Assembly: GCA_008123405.1 (NCBI GenBank) | Contig: VSSA01000003.1 | Location: 186,001 to 250,000, forward strand | Length of the DNA: 64,000 bases | Direction of reading: 5' to 3' | From: Nocardioides sp. BGMRC 2183 | Lineage (GTDB): Bacteria; Actinomycetota; Actinomycetes; Propionibacteriales; Nocardioidaceae | Part shown: positions 35,414 to 44,073 of the stretch, piece by piece | Layout of the letters: the number at the start of each line of letters is the position of its first letter | Position numbering within the stretch: the first letter of the stretch is position 1 | The notes under the pieces: model-generated | Seen by the model: only the letters and a program-made list of their open reading frames with translations | The model's database searches: none | What the model was told of the DNA's origin: nothing | Made by a program: the position numbers and the translations under genes

Positions 35414-36201
35414 CGGTGGGTGAACCTCGGCGTGCGCTTCTCCACGAAGGCCGAGAGGCCCTCCTGGAAGTCCTCCGATCGTGCCACGTCGAGGAAGATC
35501 TCCCGCTCGGCCGCCAATGCCTGGCCGAGGTCTTCGTGTGTAGCTCGCTTGAGAGCCTGCACCGCAACGCGCGGCATGCCGGCAATCTTGGCCGCCATCC
35601 GCCTGGCGTCCGCGAGTACGGCGTCGGGCTCGCTCACGTGGTTGACCAAACCGAGCTGCTCGGCACGAGCGGCGTCGATGATGGTGCCGAGGACCATGAG
35701 CTCCATGGCAACCTGCGGCCCGATGCGCCGTGGGAGCCGCTGGGTGCCACCGCCACCCGGGATGAGACCGAGCTTGACCTCGGGCAGCCCGAATTTCGCG
35801 CTCGGTTCGCTCAGGATGATGTCGGCGGTCAGAGCAATCTCAAGACCCCCACCCACCGCACTCGCCTGCACCGCCGCGATCAGCGGCTGCGGCATGTTCG
35901 CCCAGTCGGCCAGAACGCCGCCGGCCCACGCGCTGTGCCTGTCCATCCCGTCCGGTTGCGCCCGCAGTTCTTCGAACTCACTGATGTCCGCGCCAGCCAT
36001 GAATGCCTTGCTTCCTGCGCCGGTGAGCACCACCGCCCGGACTGACTCGTCTTTGCGCAGGCGTACCGCGACGCCACCCAGACCCTCGAGCACGGCTCGG
36101 CCCATCGCGTTGACCGGCGGGCTGTCCACGAGCACAACGGCGACGCCGTCCTCGACGGAGAGGCTCACCGGCCCGTAGGTCTCGGTCACGACTTCACTCA
36201 C
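35410..36201 (-). CDS. Enoyl-CoA hydratase/isomerase family protein 2
   Basis: 263 residues from GTG 36201, which follows GGAGG by 6 bp; a longer open frame to 36390 would run through the promoter and is rejected. Crotonase motifs: VVLVDSPPVNAMG, VVLTGAGSKAFMAGADISEF, VQASAVGGGLEIALTADIIL and LPEVKLGLIPGGGGTQRLPR. Both Glu positions of a true hydratase are compatible (LEIAL and LPEVKLG). First gene of the seven-gene beta-oxidation operon, transcribed from the promoter at 36263-36304. Confidence 0.9.
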   Translation of the reverse strand: MSEVVTETYGPVSLSVEDGVAVVLVDSPPVNAMGRAVLEGLGGVAVRLRKDESVRAVVLTGAGSKAFMAGADISEFEELRAQPDGMDRHSAWAGGVLADWANMPQPLIAAVQASAVGGGLEIALTADIILSEPSAKFGLPEVKLGLIPGGGGTQRLPRRIGPQVAMELMVLGTIIDAARAEQLGLVNHVSEPDAVLADARRMAAKIAGMPRVAVQALKRATHEDLGQALAAEREIFLDVARSEDFQEGLSAFVEKRTPRFTHR

Positions 36202-36262
36202 TGATGCCTCCAGGTCTTGCGCGCCGGGTCCACCGGCCACGTCGTCCAGCCAAGTGCGATCG

Positions 36263-36304
36263 ATGCTAGGTGGGCCGAACGGCCTTGTCAACCAACCGTT
36301 TGGT
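36263..36304 (-). promoter_or_regulatory. Beta-oxidation operon promoter with operator C
   Basis: Minus-strand -35 TTGACA (36291-36286, perfect), 17-bp spacer, -10 TAGCAT (36268-36263). Operator C, ACCAACCGTTTGGT (36291-36304), ends exactly at the first base of the -35. The same one-base junction occurs at operators D and E. Confidence 0.68.
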
Positions 36305-36329
36305 TTCTCCGGGTGTCGGACACCCGACT

Positions 36330-37214
36330 TCACTCCGGCGGGCGCGTCCTTGCGGACGGTTCGCGCCACATCGCCTCGCGCAGCTTCCACGGCTGCGCCT
36401 CACCCGCGTCCAGGATCATCCGCGCATACGGCGCCAACACCTCCCGAAGGCGTACCTTCTCCTGCGCATCGAGGACGCTGAGTGGCTGCTCGGCCAGGCG
36501 GTCGGTGAGGTGTTCGATGCGATCCTTCAAGGCCGTGCCGGCCGGGGTCGCCAGGCACTGGTGGTCGACCAGTCCCCGCGCGATGAGGCGCTCCGTAGCC
36601 GCCTGCCAGGAGGCGTCATCCCAGCCTGTGTGCCGTTGCAGCATCTCGACCGGTAGGTAACCATTGGCACACGCCAGCACGTGACACTCCACCGCATCGA
36701 TACCGGCCGCAGTCGTCGCCACCCAGTGACTGTCACCCCGGTGCTCGCGCAGGACCGTGGCGGCCCACCACAACTGCAGATGCGGCGCGGCCGGCCACTC
36801 GTGAGCAAGGTGAGCAGCGGCCATCGGGTGGCCGCTGGGTTGACAGGCCTCGGCAGCACGACGAGCCGGCGCCACCACAGCCGCCGCTCGGTCGAGCTGG
36901 TCGCCGAGCACTCGGCGTAGCGTGGCGTCCGCCGCCTCCAGCCGGGCAGCCAACACAGCGCCGGGGTCCGTCCGACGCCATGCTTCAGGGAGCGCTCGTG
37001 CGACGTACCCAGGCGCGAAGCCGAACGCAAGCGCAGCTGCCAGCTCCGCCGACACCGGACCTGCGGCACACATCCGAGCGCCGAAGTATTGCAAGGCGGG
37101 TCGATCGAGTCCGAGCGCGGCCATCCGCTCCACGCCTTCGGCGGAGCGATAGGAGAGCTGGTGGTAGGGCTCCAGCACGCGCCACAACTGACGTGCGCTG
37201 ACCATCGGAGTCAT
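36330..37214 (-). CDS. SCO6745-family protein
   Basis: 294 residues, all-helical, of the actinobacterial SCO6745/SalK-like family: an N-terminal LWRVLEPYHQLSYRSAEGVERMAALGLD helix pair, GYVARALPEAW, and a C-terminal winged-helix-like part (WDDASWQAATERLIARGLV, PAGTALKDRIEHLTD). The family is common near F420-dependent and acyl-CoA genes but its biochemical role is unknown; a MarR-like DNA- or ligand-binding role has been suggested by fold only. ATG at 37214 overlaps the EthD-like gene stop (ATGA). Third gene of the DctP2 operon. Confidence 0.75.
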   Translation of the reverse strand: MTPMVSARQLWRVLEPYHQLSYRSAEGVERMAALGLDRPALQYFGARMCAAGPVSAELAAALAFGFAPGYVARALPEAWRRTDPGAVLAARLEAADATLRRVLGDQLDRAAAVVAPARRAAEACQPSGHPMAAAHLAHEWPAAPHLQLWWAATVLREHRGDSHWVATTAAGIDAVECHVLACANGYLPVEMLQRHTGWDDASWQAATERLIARGLVDHQCLATPAGTALKDRIEHLTDRLAEQPLSVLDAQEKVRLREVLAPYARMILDAGEAQPWKLREAMWREPSARTRPPE

Positions 37215-37963
37215 CGCACGTCGAGACCGGCACGCTCCAACGCGTGATAGCCGGCGACATCATCCGGACCGAAACCCGCCGCGACCATCAGGCCCCCTAC
37301 ATCGTCAGATGCGAAGAACTCCTCACCCCACTCCTGATGGTCGAAGTAGATCTCCACATAGGCCATGCGTTCCGACCCGGGCTTCCGTCGCGAGGTGATG
37401 CGCTGGCCGGGCTCACGCATGTCGTCGTACTCGAACTCCGACAGCACCCGGTTGTTGACCATCAGGCGAGCGCCATAGGCGCCCGCCAGCAGCCCACTCA
37501 GTCGGTGCCCGACCTCCACGACCGCGGCTTCCGCGTCTGCACGGTCGACGGACACCGGCCGATCGAAGATCAACACGTACTTGTCGCTCGTCATCTGGCC
37601 AGCCCGCCGGTCGAAACACACCGACTCCTCGACTTCGAACCCGCGCAGCTCGCGCAGGAAATTCTGATGGTCGGCGCTCAGGACCGGCAGCAGCTCTGGC
37701 GGGAAGCCGACCTTGGCATCATGCCTCGTGCGCATGGTGGCCAAGCGCCACAGATCCGGCGCCTGACCGAACCCACCGAGCACATCCCACTGGCCCAACA
37801 TCAGATTCGTGTGGTAGGCCAGCATGCCGTCCGTCGCGCGGAGCTCACGCCGCGCCCACGCACTGTGCACCTCCAGGTAGTGGCGCTCGCTCTGCTCCTT
37901 CGGCGCCAGCTTGCTGGCCTGGAACTGGAGTATGCGCTTGTTCCACGGCTGGACCTCGCCCAT
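37211..37963 (-). CDS. EthD-like (dimeric alpha-beta barrel) protein
   Basis: 250 residues. KEQSERHYLEVHSAWARREL resembles the EthD/ABM signature of a ferredoxin-like alpha-beta barrel, and a second copy-like unit may follow at YVLIFDRPVSVDRADAEAAV; repeats of this kind are known in EthD proteins. Family members are small dehydratase, cyclase or chaperone-like proteins. Its neighbours are the second TRAP binding protein upstream (51-bp gap) and the SCO6745-like protein downstream (ATGA overlap). Function in the pathway is unknown. Confidence 0.6.
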   Translation of the reverse strand: MGEVQPWNKRILQFQASKLAPKEQSERHYLEVHSAWARRELRATDGMLAYHTNLMLGQWDVLGGFGQAPDLWRLATMRTRHDAKVGFPPELLPVLSADHQNFLRELRGFEVEESVCFDRRAGQMTSDKYVLIFDRPVSVDRADAEAAVVEVGHRLSGLLAGAYGARLMVNNRVLSEFEYDDMREPGQRITSRRKPGSERMAYVEIYFDHQEWGEEFFASDDVGGLMVAAGFGPDDVAGYHALERAGLDVR

Positions 37964-38014
37964 CCGCTCCTCCTCTCTCGTACCTGGCAGCGCTCGGATG
38001 GTCCGCGGATCGCC

Positions 38015-39304
38015 CTACGAGGGGCGCTGGTCGGCGAGTGCGTCGCGCATCAGCAGGTCTGCGAACTCGGCCCAGGTGTCGGGACCCTTGTCGGCGTACC
38101 ACTCGGCGAACTCTTCGGGGCTGAGGTCGACGTCGTACTCGAGGTCCTTGGTGACGGCGTCGTACCAACGATCGGACGAGTCCAGGACGGTGTCGACGAA
38201 TGCGCTCGGGTCCTCGTGGTCCGGGTTGTCCCGGGCCTCGTCCAACAGGTCCTCGTTGACCGCCAGCAGCGCCTCGCGCGCATCAGACTCGAACGGCTGG
38301 GTCCCGCCGCCTGCGGCCGTGATCGTCTCGACCATCTCGGCGTAGGAACCGAACGCACCGTCGAGTTGGTACTGGAAGAACACGTCGAGTCGATCGTGCA
38401 GGAGCTGCTGGGCCACCAGCGGCAACGAGTCCCACACGTCACGGTTCACGGCGATGCTGCCCGACCCGACGCTGAATCCGGCCTCGGGGTCGATGGTGGC
38501 GTCCGGCGCGACCTCCAAGATCCCGGACACCGTCGCACTCAGGGGACCGGCATTGATGCAGTCCACCGCCCCTCGCTGCAGACCCTCGAACGCCTCGGTG
38601 AAGTCCAGGCTGACCGATTCCATGCCGAGGGCCGCGAGCTGGTCGACCTGCACGCGGGTTGCGGCGCGCGACGACGCACCGTCGAGGTCGTCGAGCGACG
38701 TCCGGGGCTCACTGCAATAAAGAGCGTCCAGGCCCGCGTGGTAGATCGGAACCAGTGGGTAGAGCCCATTCGCCTCGTACTCGTCCACGATGCTCGGGTC
38801 CGATGCGGACACCTCCGTCATCCACCCCGAGAGTTGGAGTGGTCCGACAAGCGGGGACTGATCGGCCGTGAAGGTCAGGTCGAGGAGTGAATTGAGCGCC
38901 GGATAGCTGTCGGGGTCGTACGTCGCGAAGATCGGCGCGAGGTCGAGGCGACCGTCCTGCACCGCGTCGTCCGCGTCCGGCGGAGCGGCCACCGCGTTCG
39001 AGAACTCGACCTCGAACTGGATCTTGCCATCGGACCATTCGTCGACGGCACCGAAGTACTCCTCCAGCAGCAGGCTCAGACGCGACCCCTGGGGCCCACC
39101 GGTCTGGGCGTAGATGGTGATCGGATCGACGTCCGCGAAGGCTTCGCGGTACTCGTCGATGGTCGCATCGGCATCCACTCCCTCGCCTCCGCCGTTGGAG
39201 GCCGGACCGGATGCACCGCAAGCCGAGAGAGCCAGGGCAGCTGCAGCGCTCAGGATGCAGATCCGCGGCCATGACACCTTCGAGATGGATCGAGACATCG
39301 TCAT
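38015..39304 (-). CDS. TRAP solute-binding lipoprotein 2 (DctP type, no own permease)
   Basis: 429 residues from ATG 39304 (a second ATG is at 39298). Signal peptide and lipobox LSAC, then DPITIYAQTGGPQG, AVDEWSDGKIQFEVE and DAVQDGRLDLAPIFATYDP. It is collinear with the DctP at 21413-22708 and shares many segments, including LVAQQLLHDRLDVF and DLTFTADQSPLVGPLQLSGW, so it is a paralogue. No DctQ/DctM is adjacent; it may use the DctQM pair of the first transporter for a different acid, or act as a sensor. First gene of a three-gene operon under operator D. Confidence 0.88.
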   Translation of the reverse strand: MTMSRSISKVSWPRICILSAAAALALSACGASGPASNGGGEGVDADATIDEYREAFADVDPITIYAQTGGPQGSRLSLLLEEYFGAVDEWSDGKIQFEVEFSNAVAAPPDADDAVQDGRLDLAPIFATYDPDSYPALNSLLDLTFTADQSPLVGPLQLSGWMTEVSASDPSIVDEYEANGLYPLVPIYHAGLDALYCSEPRTSLDDLDGASSRAATRVQVDQLAALGMESVSLDFTEAFEGLQRGAVDCINAGPLSATVSGILEVAPDATIDPEAGFSVGSGSIAVNRDVWDSLPLVAQQLLHDRLDVFFQYQLDGAFGSYAEMVETITAAGGGTQPFESDAREALLAVNEDLLDEARDNPDHEDPSAFVDTVLDSSDRWYDAVTKDLEYDVDLSPEEFAEWYADKGPDTWAEFADLLMRDALADQRPS

Positions 39305-39364
39305 CTTCTCTCTTCGGAATGGGATAGCGGGCGGCAACAGAAAAGTGGCTCGCGCTCCCGCCGC

Positions 39365-39406
39365 AGGCTAACCAGACAGAGCGGGCTCGTCAACCGACCG
39401 TTTGAT
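39365..39406 (-). promoter_or_regulatory. DctP2 operon promoter with operator D
   Basis: Minus-strand -35 TTGACG (39393-39388), 17-bp spacer, -10 TAGCCT (39370-39365). Operator D, ACCGACCGTTTGAT (39393-39406), two changes from operator C, meets the -35 at its first base as at C. Confidence 0.62.
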
Positions 39407-39445
39407 TGTTTAGGTGCGGCTCTCGTCGTTCGACGCACGCGTTCG

Positions 39446-41335
39446 TCATCGTGGTTGCTGTCGCTGGATGAGCGGCACGACGACGTCGGTGTCGTACCAG
39501 GTGGACACCCGACGGATCGCACCTGCCTCGATATCGATCACGTCCATGGCGGGGAACGTGACCTCGGTGCCATCGACGAGGTGGCCGGTGAAAGTGATCT
39601 CCACGGTGGCCGACGAGCCATCGACCAAGATCCGAGTGGGGCGGTCCTCGTGTCGGCCCTCGGCGTACTGCCGGACGATCGCGCGGTAGAGCTTCGTCAC
39701 CGCCTCCACGCCGTGCGCCTCGAACAGGTCGCCCTGGCGGATGGTGATCTCGGGATGGAGGGTGGCCGCGAATGCCGGCCAGTCACGGGCATTGACCGCG
39801 GCGAAGTAGCGTTCCACGAGCTCGCGAATCGCAGTTGGATCGGGCTCGTCGGCCGACTCGGCGGCGAGGCGGGCTTCCTCGCGCAGGGACCGACGCAGGA
39901 CCTTGCCGTTCGCGCTGCGAGGGAGGGCTTCGGGACGCACTTCGATCACCGACGGCACCTTGTAGCGGGCGATCTGCTCGCGCAGAGCGTCACCGATCTG
40001 TTCACCGGTCAGGTCGCGGTCGCTGGTCACGACGAACGCGTACGGCGTCTCGCCCCACCGCGGATGCGGCGCCCCGACCACGGCGGATTCGACGACACCG
40101 GGGATCGACTCCAGCGCACGCTCGATCTCGGCCGGGACGACATTGATGCCGCCGGTGATGATCATGTCCTTGAGTCGATCGACGATCCAGAGATATCCCT
40201 CATCGTCACTGCTGGCCACGTCGCCGGTGGCGAGCCAGCCGTCGGTCAGGGATGCCGGATCGACGGTGCCGCCACTCCAATAGCCGGCCATCACCGCAGG
40301 CCCCCTCAACCACAGCTCGCCGGGCTCGCCCGGTGCACAGTCGCTGCCGTCAGGTGCGACCACCCGCGACTCGGTCAGCATCATCGGTCGCCCGATCGAG
40401 CCGGGCTTGCGCTGGATGTCTTCGGGACGCAGCGCGGTCGCGACTCCAGAACTCTCCGTGAGGCCGTAGCCCTGCGAGAGCAGGATCCCTCGCGCCCGGA
40501 GCGCCTGCATCAGCTCGGGTGTGACCATTGCACCGCCCGCGGAGACCGTGGAAAGTGTGGAGACGTCGGTCGTCTCGACGTCCGGGTGGGCAACGATCGC
40601 TTGCCAGAGGGCAGGCACTGCCATCAAGACCGTGATCCCGTCCTCCTCGAAGCGGCGCAGAGCGCGACCGGGATCGAACGCGGCGTCGACCACGGTCAAT
40701 CCGCCAGCGACGGCAGTGGCGAGCCACGAGGCGAGGAGTCCGGCCGAGAACGCCAGCGGATACGGCACGTAGGTGCGGGTGTCTCGCGACCAGCCGTCGT
40801 TGACGATGCGGTCGTGCGACATCGCGAAGATGCTGCGATGGGTGATCGCGACTCCCCGTGGCCGTCCGGTCGTTCCGGAGGAATACAGCAGGGTCGCGAC
40901 ATCGTCCAGGTCTCGGACGACACGCAGTTGGTCGCCGTCGGCCCATGAGTCGCGGTCCGGATGCAGCAGTGCAACCCCGGCGGAGGTTGCGACTACGGCG
41001 GCAACGTCTGCGTGGACGTCATCGTGCACGAGCACCCGGGCGCCGGAGTCGATGAGTTGGTCCGCGACCTCGGTCGGGTGCAGCCGGTGGTTGATCGGCA
41101 CGACCACGGCGCCGGCGGCGAACCCACCGAGGACACTGACGCAGAACTGCCGCCCGTTGAGCATCAGTACGCCGATCCGGTCGCCGGGTCGGACGCCCAC
41201 ATCGACCAAGCGAGCGGCGTCGCGCCGTGCTGCAGCAAGCAACGCAGCCCACCCGATGTCACCACCTTCGTCGCGGACCGCCGGCGCATCGGGTTGTCGC
41301 TGCGCCCAGTGCTCCACCGCCCGCAGGATGTCCAT
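39446..41335 (-). CDS. Acyl-CoA ligase fused to a C-terminal SnoaL-like domain
   Basis: 629 residues. Residues 1-about 495 are an AMP-forming ligase: LLYSSGTTGRPRGV, QGYGLTESSGVATAL, WLATGDVASSDDEGYLWIV, DRLKDMIITGGINVVPAEIE and the catalytic Lys region PRSANGKVLRRSL. Residues about 500-629 are a SnoaL/NTF2-like alpha+beta cone (RELVERYFAAVNARDWPAF, HEDRPTRILVDGSSATVEIT, WYDTDVVVPLI) closely resembling the free protein encoded at 48830-49204. ATG 41335 has GGGAGG upstream. This fusion is not a usual ligase architecture; the domain may process the bound acyl-CoA (isomerase, hydratase or cyclase) or only bind it. Divergent from LLM oxidoreductase 2 across operator E. Confidence 0.87.
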   Translation of the reverse strand: MDILRAVEHWAQRQPDAPAVRDEGGDIGWAALLAAARRDAARLVDVGVRPGDRIGVLMLNGRQFCVSVLGGFAAGAVVVPINHRLHPTEVADQLIDSGARVLVHDDVHADVAAVVATSAGVALLHPDRDSWADGDQLRVVRDLDDVATLLYSSGTTGRPRGVAITHRSIFAMSHDRIVNDGWSRDTRTYVPYPLAFSAGLLASWLATAVAGGLTVVDAAFDPGRALRRFEEDGITVLMAVPALWQAIVAHPDVETTDVSTLSTVSAGGAMVTPELMQALRARGILLSQGYGLTESSGVATALRPEDIQRKPGSIGRPMMLTESRVVAPDGSDCAPGEPGELWLRGPAVMAGYWSGGTVDPASLTDGWLATGDVASSDDEGYLWIVDRLKDMIITGGINVVPAEIERALESIPGVVESAVVGAPHPRWGETPYAFVVTSDRDLTGEQIGDALREQIARYKVPSVIEVRPEALPRSANGKVLRRSLREEARLAAESADEPDPTAIRELVERYFAAVNARDWPAFAATLHPEITIRQGDLFEAHGVEAVTKLYRAIVRQYAEGRHEDRPTRILVDGSSATVEITFTGHLVDGTEVTFPAMDVIDIEAGAIRRVSTWYDTDVVVPLIQRQQPR

Positions 41336-41395
41336 GCGCCCTCCCTGGCTCTCGACGTCGGAGCGGTCACTCCGTGACGTGCGCCACGCTACACA

Positions 41396-41438
41396 ACCAA
41401 ACGGCCGGTTGTCTGTGGCCAAAATCTCTGCACATAAT
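41396..41438 (+). promoter_or_regulatory. Promoter of oxidoreductase 2 with operator E
   Basis: Operator E, ACCAAACGGCCGGT (41396-41409), meets -35 TTGTCT (41409-41414) at its first base, then an 18-bp spacer and -10 CATAAT (41433-41438). Junction is the same as for operators C and D. The divergent fusion gene begins 61 bp to the left; no clear promoter for it was picked out, but the operator could cover both. Confidence 0.58.
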
Positions 41439-41470
41439 GCACCTATATCGGGCGGCAGTGGAGGAGAGGC

Positions 41471-42508
41471 ATGGCCATCGGCACACGTAGGAGCGAGGAC
41501 CTCCGACTGGGCATCGGGCTCGGCTACTGGCAAGGCTCGCCCCGCGACGAGACCGACACGGTGGTCGCCGCCGAAGCTCTCGGGTATCACTCGGTGTGGA
41601 TCGGAGAGGCCTACGGCTCGGACGCACTCACTCCGCTCACCTGGTACGCCGCACGCACCTCCCGAATCCAGCTCGGCACCTCGATCCTGCAGATCGATGC
41701 CCGCACACCGGCAAACGCTGCAATGGCCGCAATGACCCTGGATGCGCTCAGTGGCGGGCGGCTGCACCTCGGCCTCGGAGTATCCGGGCCCCAGATCGTC
41801 GAAGGTTGGTACGGCCGTCCGTTCCCCAGACCCTTGGCGCGCACCCGGGAGTATGTCGAGGTGCTGCGGGCGATCTGGGCCCGCGAGGCACCGGTGACCC
41901 ACGCTGGTGAGTTCTTCCCGCTCCCCCATCCGGGCGGCACCGGTCTCGGCAAGCCGTTGAAGTTGATCACCCGACCGCTGCGCTCCGACATCCCGATCTA
42001 CCTGGGTGCCCAGGGCCCGAAGAATGTCCAGCTCGCCCTCGACGCAGCCGACGGCTGGCTCCCCGCCTTCGTGCACATCGAGCAGTTCGACGCCATGTAC
42101 GGCGGCTTGCTGGCCAGCACCCCGGACGACTTTCGCATCGTGGCCACCGTCAACACCTACGTCGACACCGACCTGCGAGCCGCCTTCCGTAGGGCGAAGG
42201 AGCCGCTGGCCTGGTACGTGGGAGGGATGGGTGCCAGAGGAGCGAACTTCCACTTCGACGCGGTGTCCCGCGCCGGCTTCGGCGATGCCGCGGAGAAGGT
42301 GCAAGACCTGTTCCTGGCGGGTCGACGGGACGAGGCGGTCGACGCAATCCCCGACGAGCTCGTCGACGGTACCTCGCTGATCGGACCACCCGCGCGGATC
42401 CGCGAGCGGTTGGAGCTCTGGCGCAACTCGCCGGTGAGCGAGGTGGTCCTCATGGAACTGCGTGACACCGCCGCGATGGAAGCAGTGGCTCGGGAGGTCG
42501 GACTGTGA
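41471..42508 (+). CDS. Luciferase-like (LLM) F420-dependent oxidoreductase 2
   Basis: 345 residues, paralogue of the protein at 26823-27854: AEALGYHSVWIGEAYGSDAL, RIQLGTSILQIDARTP, SGGRLHLGLGVSGPQIVEGW, and KLITRPLRSDIPIYLGAQGP align segment by segment. ATG at 41471 has GGAGGAGAG upstream. The stop overlaps the next ligase start as GTGA, so the two are co-translated. Substrate unknown; the pairing of each oxidoreductase with an acyl-CoA ligase across or within a promoter region suggests an acyl-CoA or free acid intermediate. Confidence 0.84.
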   Translation: MAIGTRRSEDLRLGIGLGYWQGSPRDETDTVVAAEALGYHSVWIGEAYGSDALTPLTWYAARTSRIQLGTSILQIDARTPANAAMAAMTLDALSGGRLHLGLGVSGPQIVEGWYGRPFPRPLARTREYVEVLRAIWAREAPVTHAGEFFPLPHPGGTGLGKPLKLITRPLRSDIPIYLGAQGPKNVQLALDAADGWLPAFVHIEQFDAMYGGLLASTPDDFRIVATVNTYVDTDLRAAFRRAKEPLAWYVGGMGARGANFHFDAVSRAGFGDAAEKVQDLFLAGRRDEAVDAIPDELVDGTSLIGPPARIRERLELWRNSPVSEVVLMELRDTAAMEAVAREVGL

Positions 42509-44073
42509 GCGCGCAGACCACCCGCGACCTGGTGTTCCGGCCAGGAGTCGCGACCTGGGTGACCCGGCACGCTGATCGCGTGCCCGAGAAGCCCGCGATC
42601 GTGATGACCGACGCGACGCTCACCTACGCCGATCTCGAGCGGCGAACGTGGCAGGTCGCAGGCACCCTGCGCGACCTCGGGATCCGCGTGGGCGACCGCG
42701 TCGCTGTCCTGCACGGAAACCACGCCGAGTTCTTGCCAGCAACGCTCGCGATCATGCGCCTCGGCGGCATCTTCGTGCCCCTGAACGCGCGACTGGCCGA
42801 CGCGGAACTCGCCGCACTCGTGCGCGACAGCAGGCCCGAGGTATTGATCACCGAGCACGCGGCCTCGGAGCGCATCGCCGCCGTGATCGGCGCCGCCGAT
42901 GTGGTCTGCCTCTTCACAGACGGCGCTCCCGACGAGCTACCGACTGATATCCGCACAGCTCGGTGGCCAGCTGCCGACGCGCCATCGCAGTCGTTCGACG
43001 TCGGCGACTTCACCGACGATGCTGCGGCCGGCCTGTTCTACACCTCCGGCACGACTGGCCTGCCCAAGGGCGCGATCATCACCCACCGCAACATCCACTC
43101 GGTCGCCACGTCGCTGGCCGTCGACGTCGGCTTCAGCAAGGACGAGCGGGCCCTGGTTTCACTGCCGATCAGCGTGTCCGGTGCCATGCTCGCCGGCGTG
43201 CTGCCCTTCCTCCACCTCGGCTGCAGCATCCGATTGCTCGAAGCCCCCGAGCCACAGCTCATCGCCGACGCGATCCGCGACTGGCGCCCGACGTACATGG
43301 CGAACGTGCCCACCGTTTTCAAGGCCCTCCTCGACCATCCGTCCTTCGACGACCTCGACCTCAGCTGCTTCACTCGCGTGCTTTCGGCGGCTGCATCGAT
43401 GCCGGTCAGCCTGATCGAGAGGTTCCGCGAGCGCGGACTGTCCGTCTTCGTGCAGGGCTACGGCCTCACCGAGTCATGCGGCTTCTCCACCTGCCTGATG
43501 CCCGAGGACGCCGTACGCAAGGCCGGTTCGATCGGCAAGCCCTTCCTCTACAGCGACGTGCGCGTTTTCCTGCCGGACGGCCGCGAGGCAGCACCGGAGG
43601 AGATCGGGGAACTCTGTGTGTCCGGGCCGTCGATCATGGCGGGCTATTGGGAACGGCCCGATGAGCGGGCCGTCATCGACGGGTGGCTGCACACCGGCGA
43701 CCTCGGCTACGCCGACGCCGACGGCTACCTCTACGTCACAGGTCGACTCAAGGACATGATCATCAGCGGCGGCTACAACATCTACCCGGCTGAGGTGGAG
43801 AACGTGGTCTACCGGCTGCCGGGTGTGGGAGAGGCGGCGGTGATCGGAGTGCCGGACGAGCAGTGGGGCGAGCGGGTCGTCGCCGTCCTCCGACCGCGCG
43901 CCGGTGAGACAGTGACAGCCGATCACGTGCTGGATGCCTGTCGCGCGGAGCTCGCGGCCTACAAGTGCCCCAAGGAAGTGCTCGTGGTCAGCACACCACT
44001 CCCGATCAATCCGACCGGCAAGATCGTCAAGGCCGCACTGCGCGACGCCTACGCCGCCGGATCGCTCATCTGA
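42505..44073 (+). CDS. AMP-forming acyl-CoA ligase 4
   Basis: 522 residues from GTG 42505. Motifs: FYTSGTTGLPKGAI, QGYGLTESCGFSTCL, WLHTGDLGYADADGYLYV, GRLKDMIISGGYNIYPAEVE and PINPTGKIVKAAL with the catalytic Lys. Class is the medium-chain/aromatic acid ligase type, shorter than the 594-residue pair and nearer in pattern to the ligase part of 39446-41335 and to 45343-46869. The 3' end overlaps the convergent hotdog gene by 8 bp. Co-transcribed with oxidoreductase 2. Confidence 0.9.
   Translation: MSAQTTRDLVFRPGVATWVTRHADRVPEKPAIVMTDATLTYADLERRTWQVAGTLRDLGIRVGDRVAVLHGNHAEFLPATLAIMRLGGIFVPLNARLADAELAALVRDSRPEVLITEHAASERIAAVIGAADVVCLFTDGAPDELPTDIRTARWPAADAPSQSFDVGDFTDDAAAGLFYTSGTTGLPKGAIITHRNIHSVATSLAVDVGFSKDERALVSLPISVSGAMLAGVLPFLHLGCSIRLLEAPEPQLIADAIRDWRPTYMANVPTVFKALLDHPSFDDLDLSCFTRVLSAAASMPVSLIERFRERGLSVFVQGYGLTESCGFSTCLMPEDAVRKAGSIGKPFLYSDVRVFLPDGREAAPEEIGELCVSGPSIMAGYWERPDERAVIDGWLHTGDLGYADADGYLYVTGRLKDMIISGGYNIYPAEVENVVYRLPGVGEAAVIGVPDEQWGERVVAVLRPRAGETVTADHVLDACRAELAAYKCPKEVLVVSTPLPINPTGKIVKAALRDAYAAGSLI

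Noticed and set aside
39446-42304. A 952-codon minus-strand frame extending the ligase-SnoaL protein upstream
   Set aside because: The extra part is antisense to LLM oxidoreductase 2 and has no family pattern; ATG 41335 has a ribosome site.
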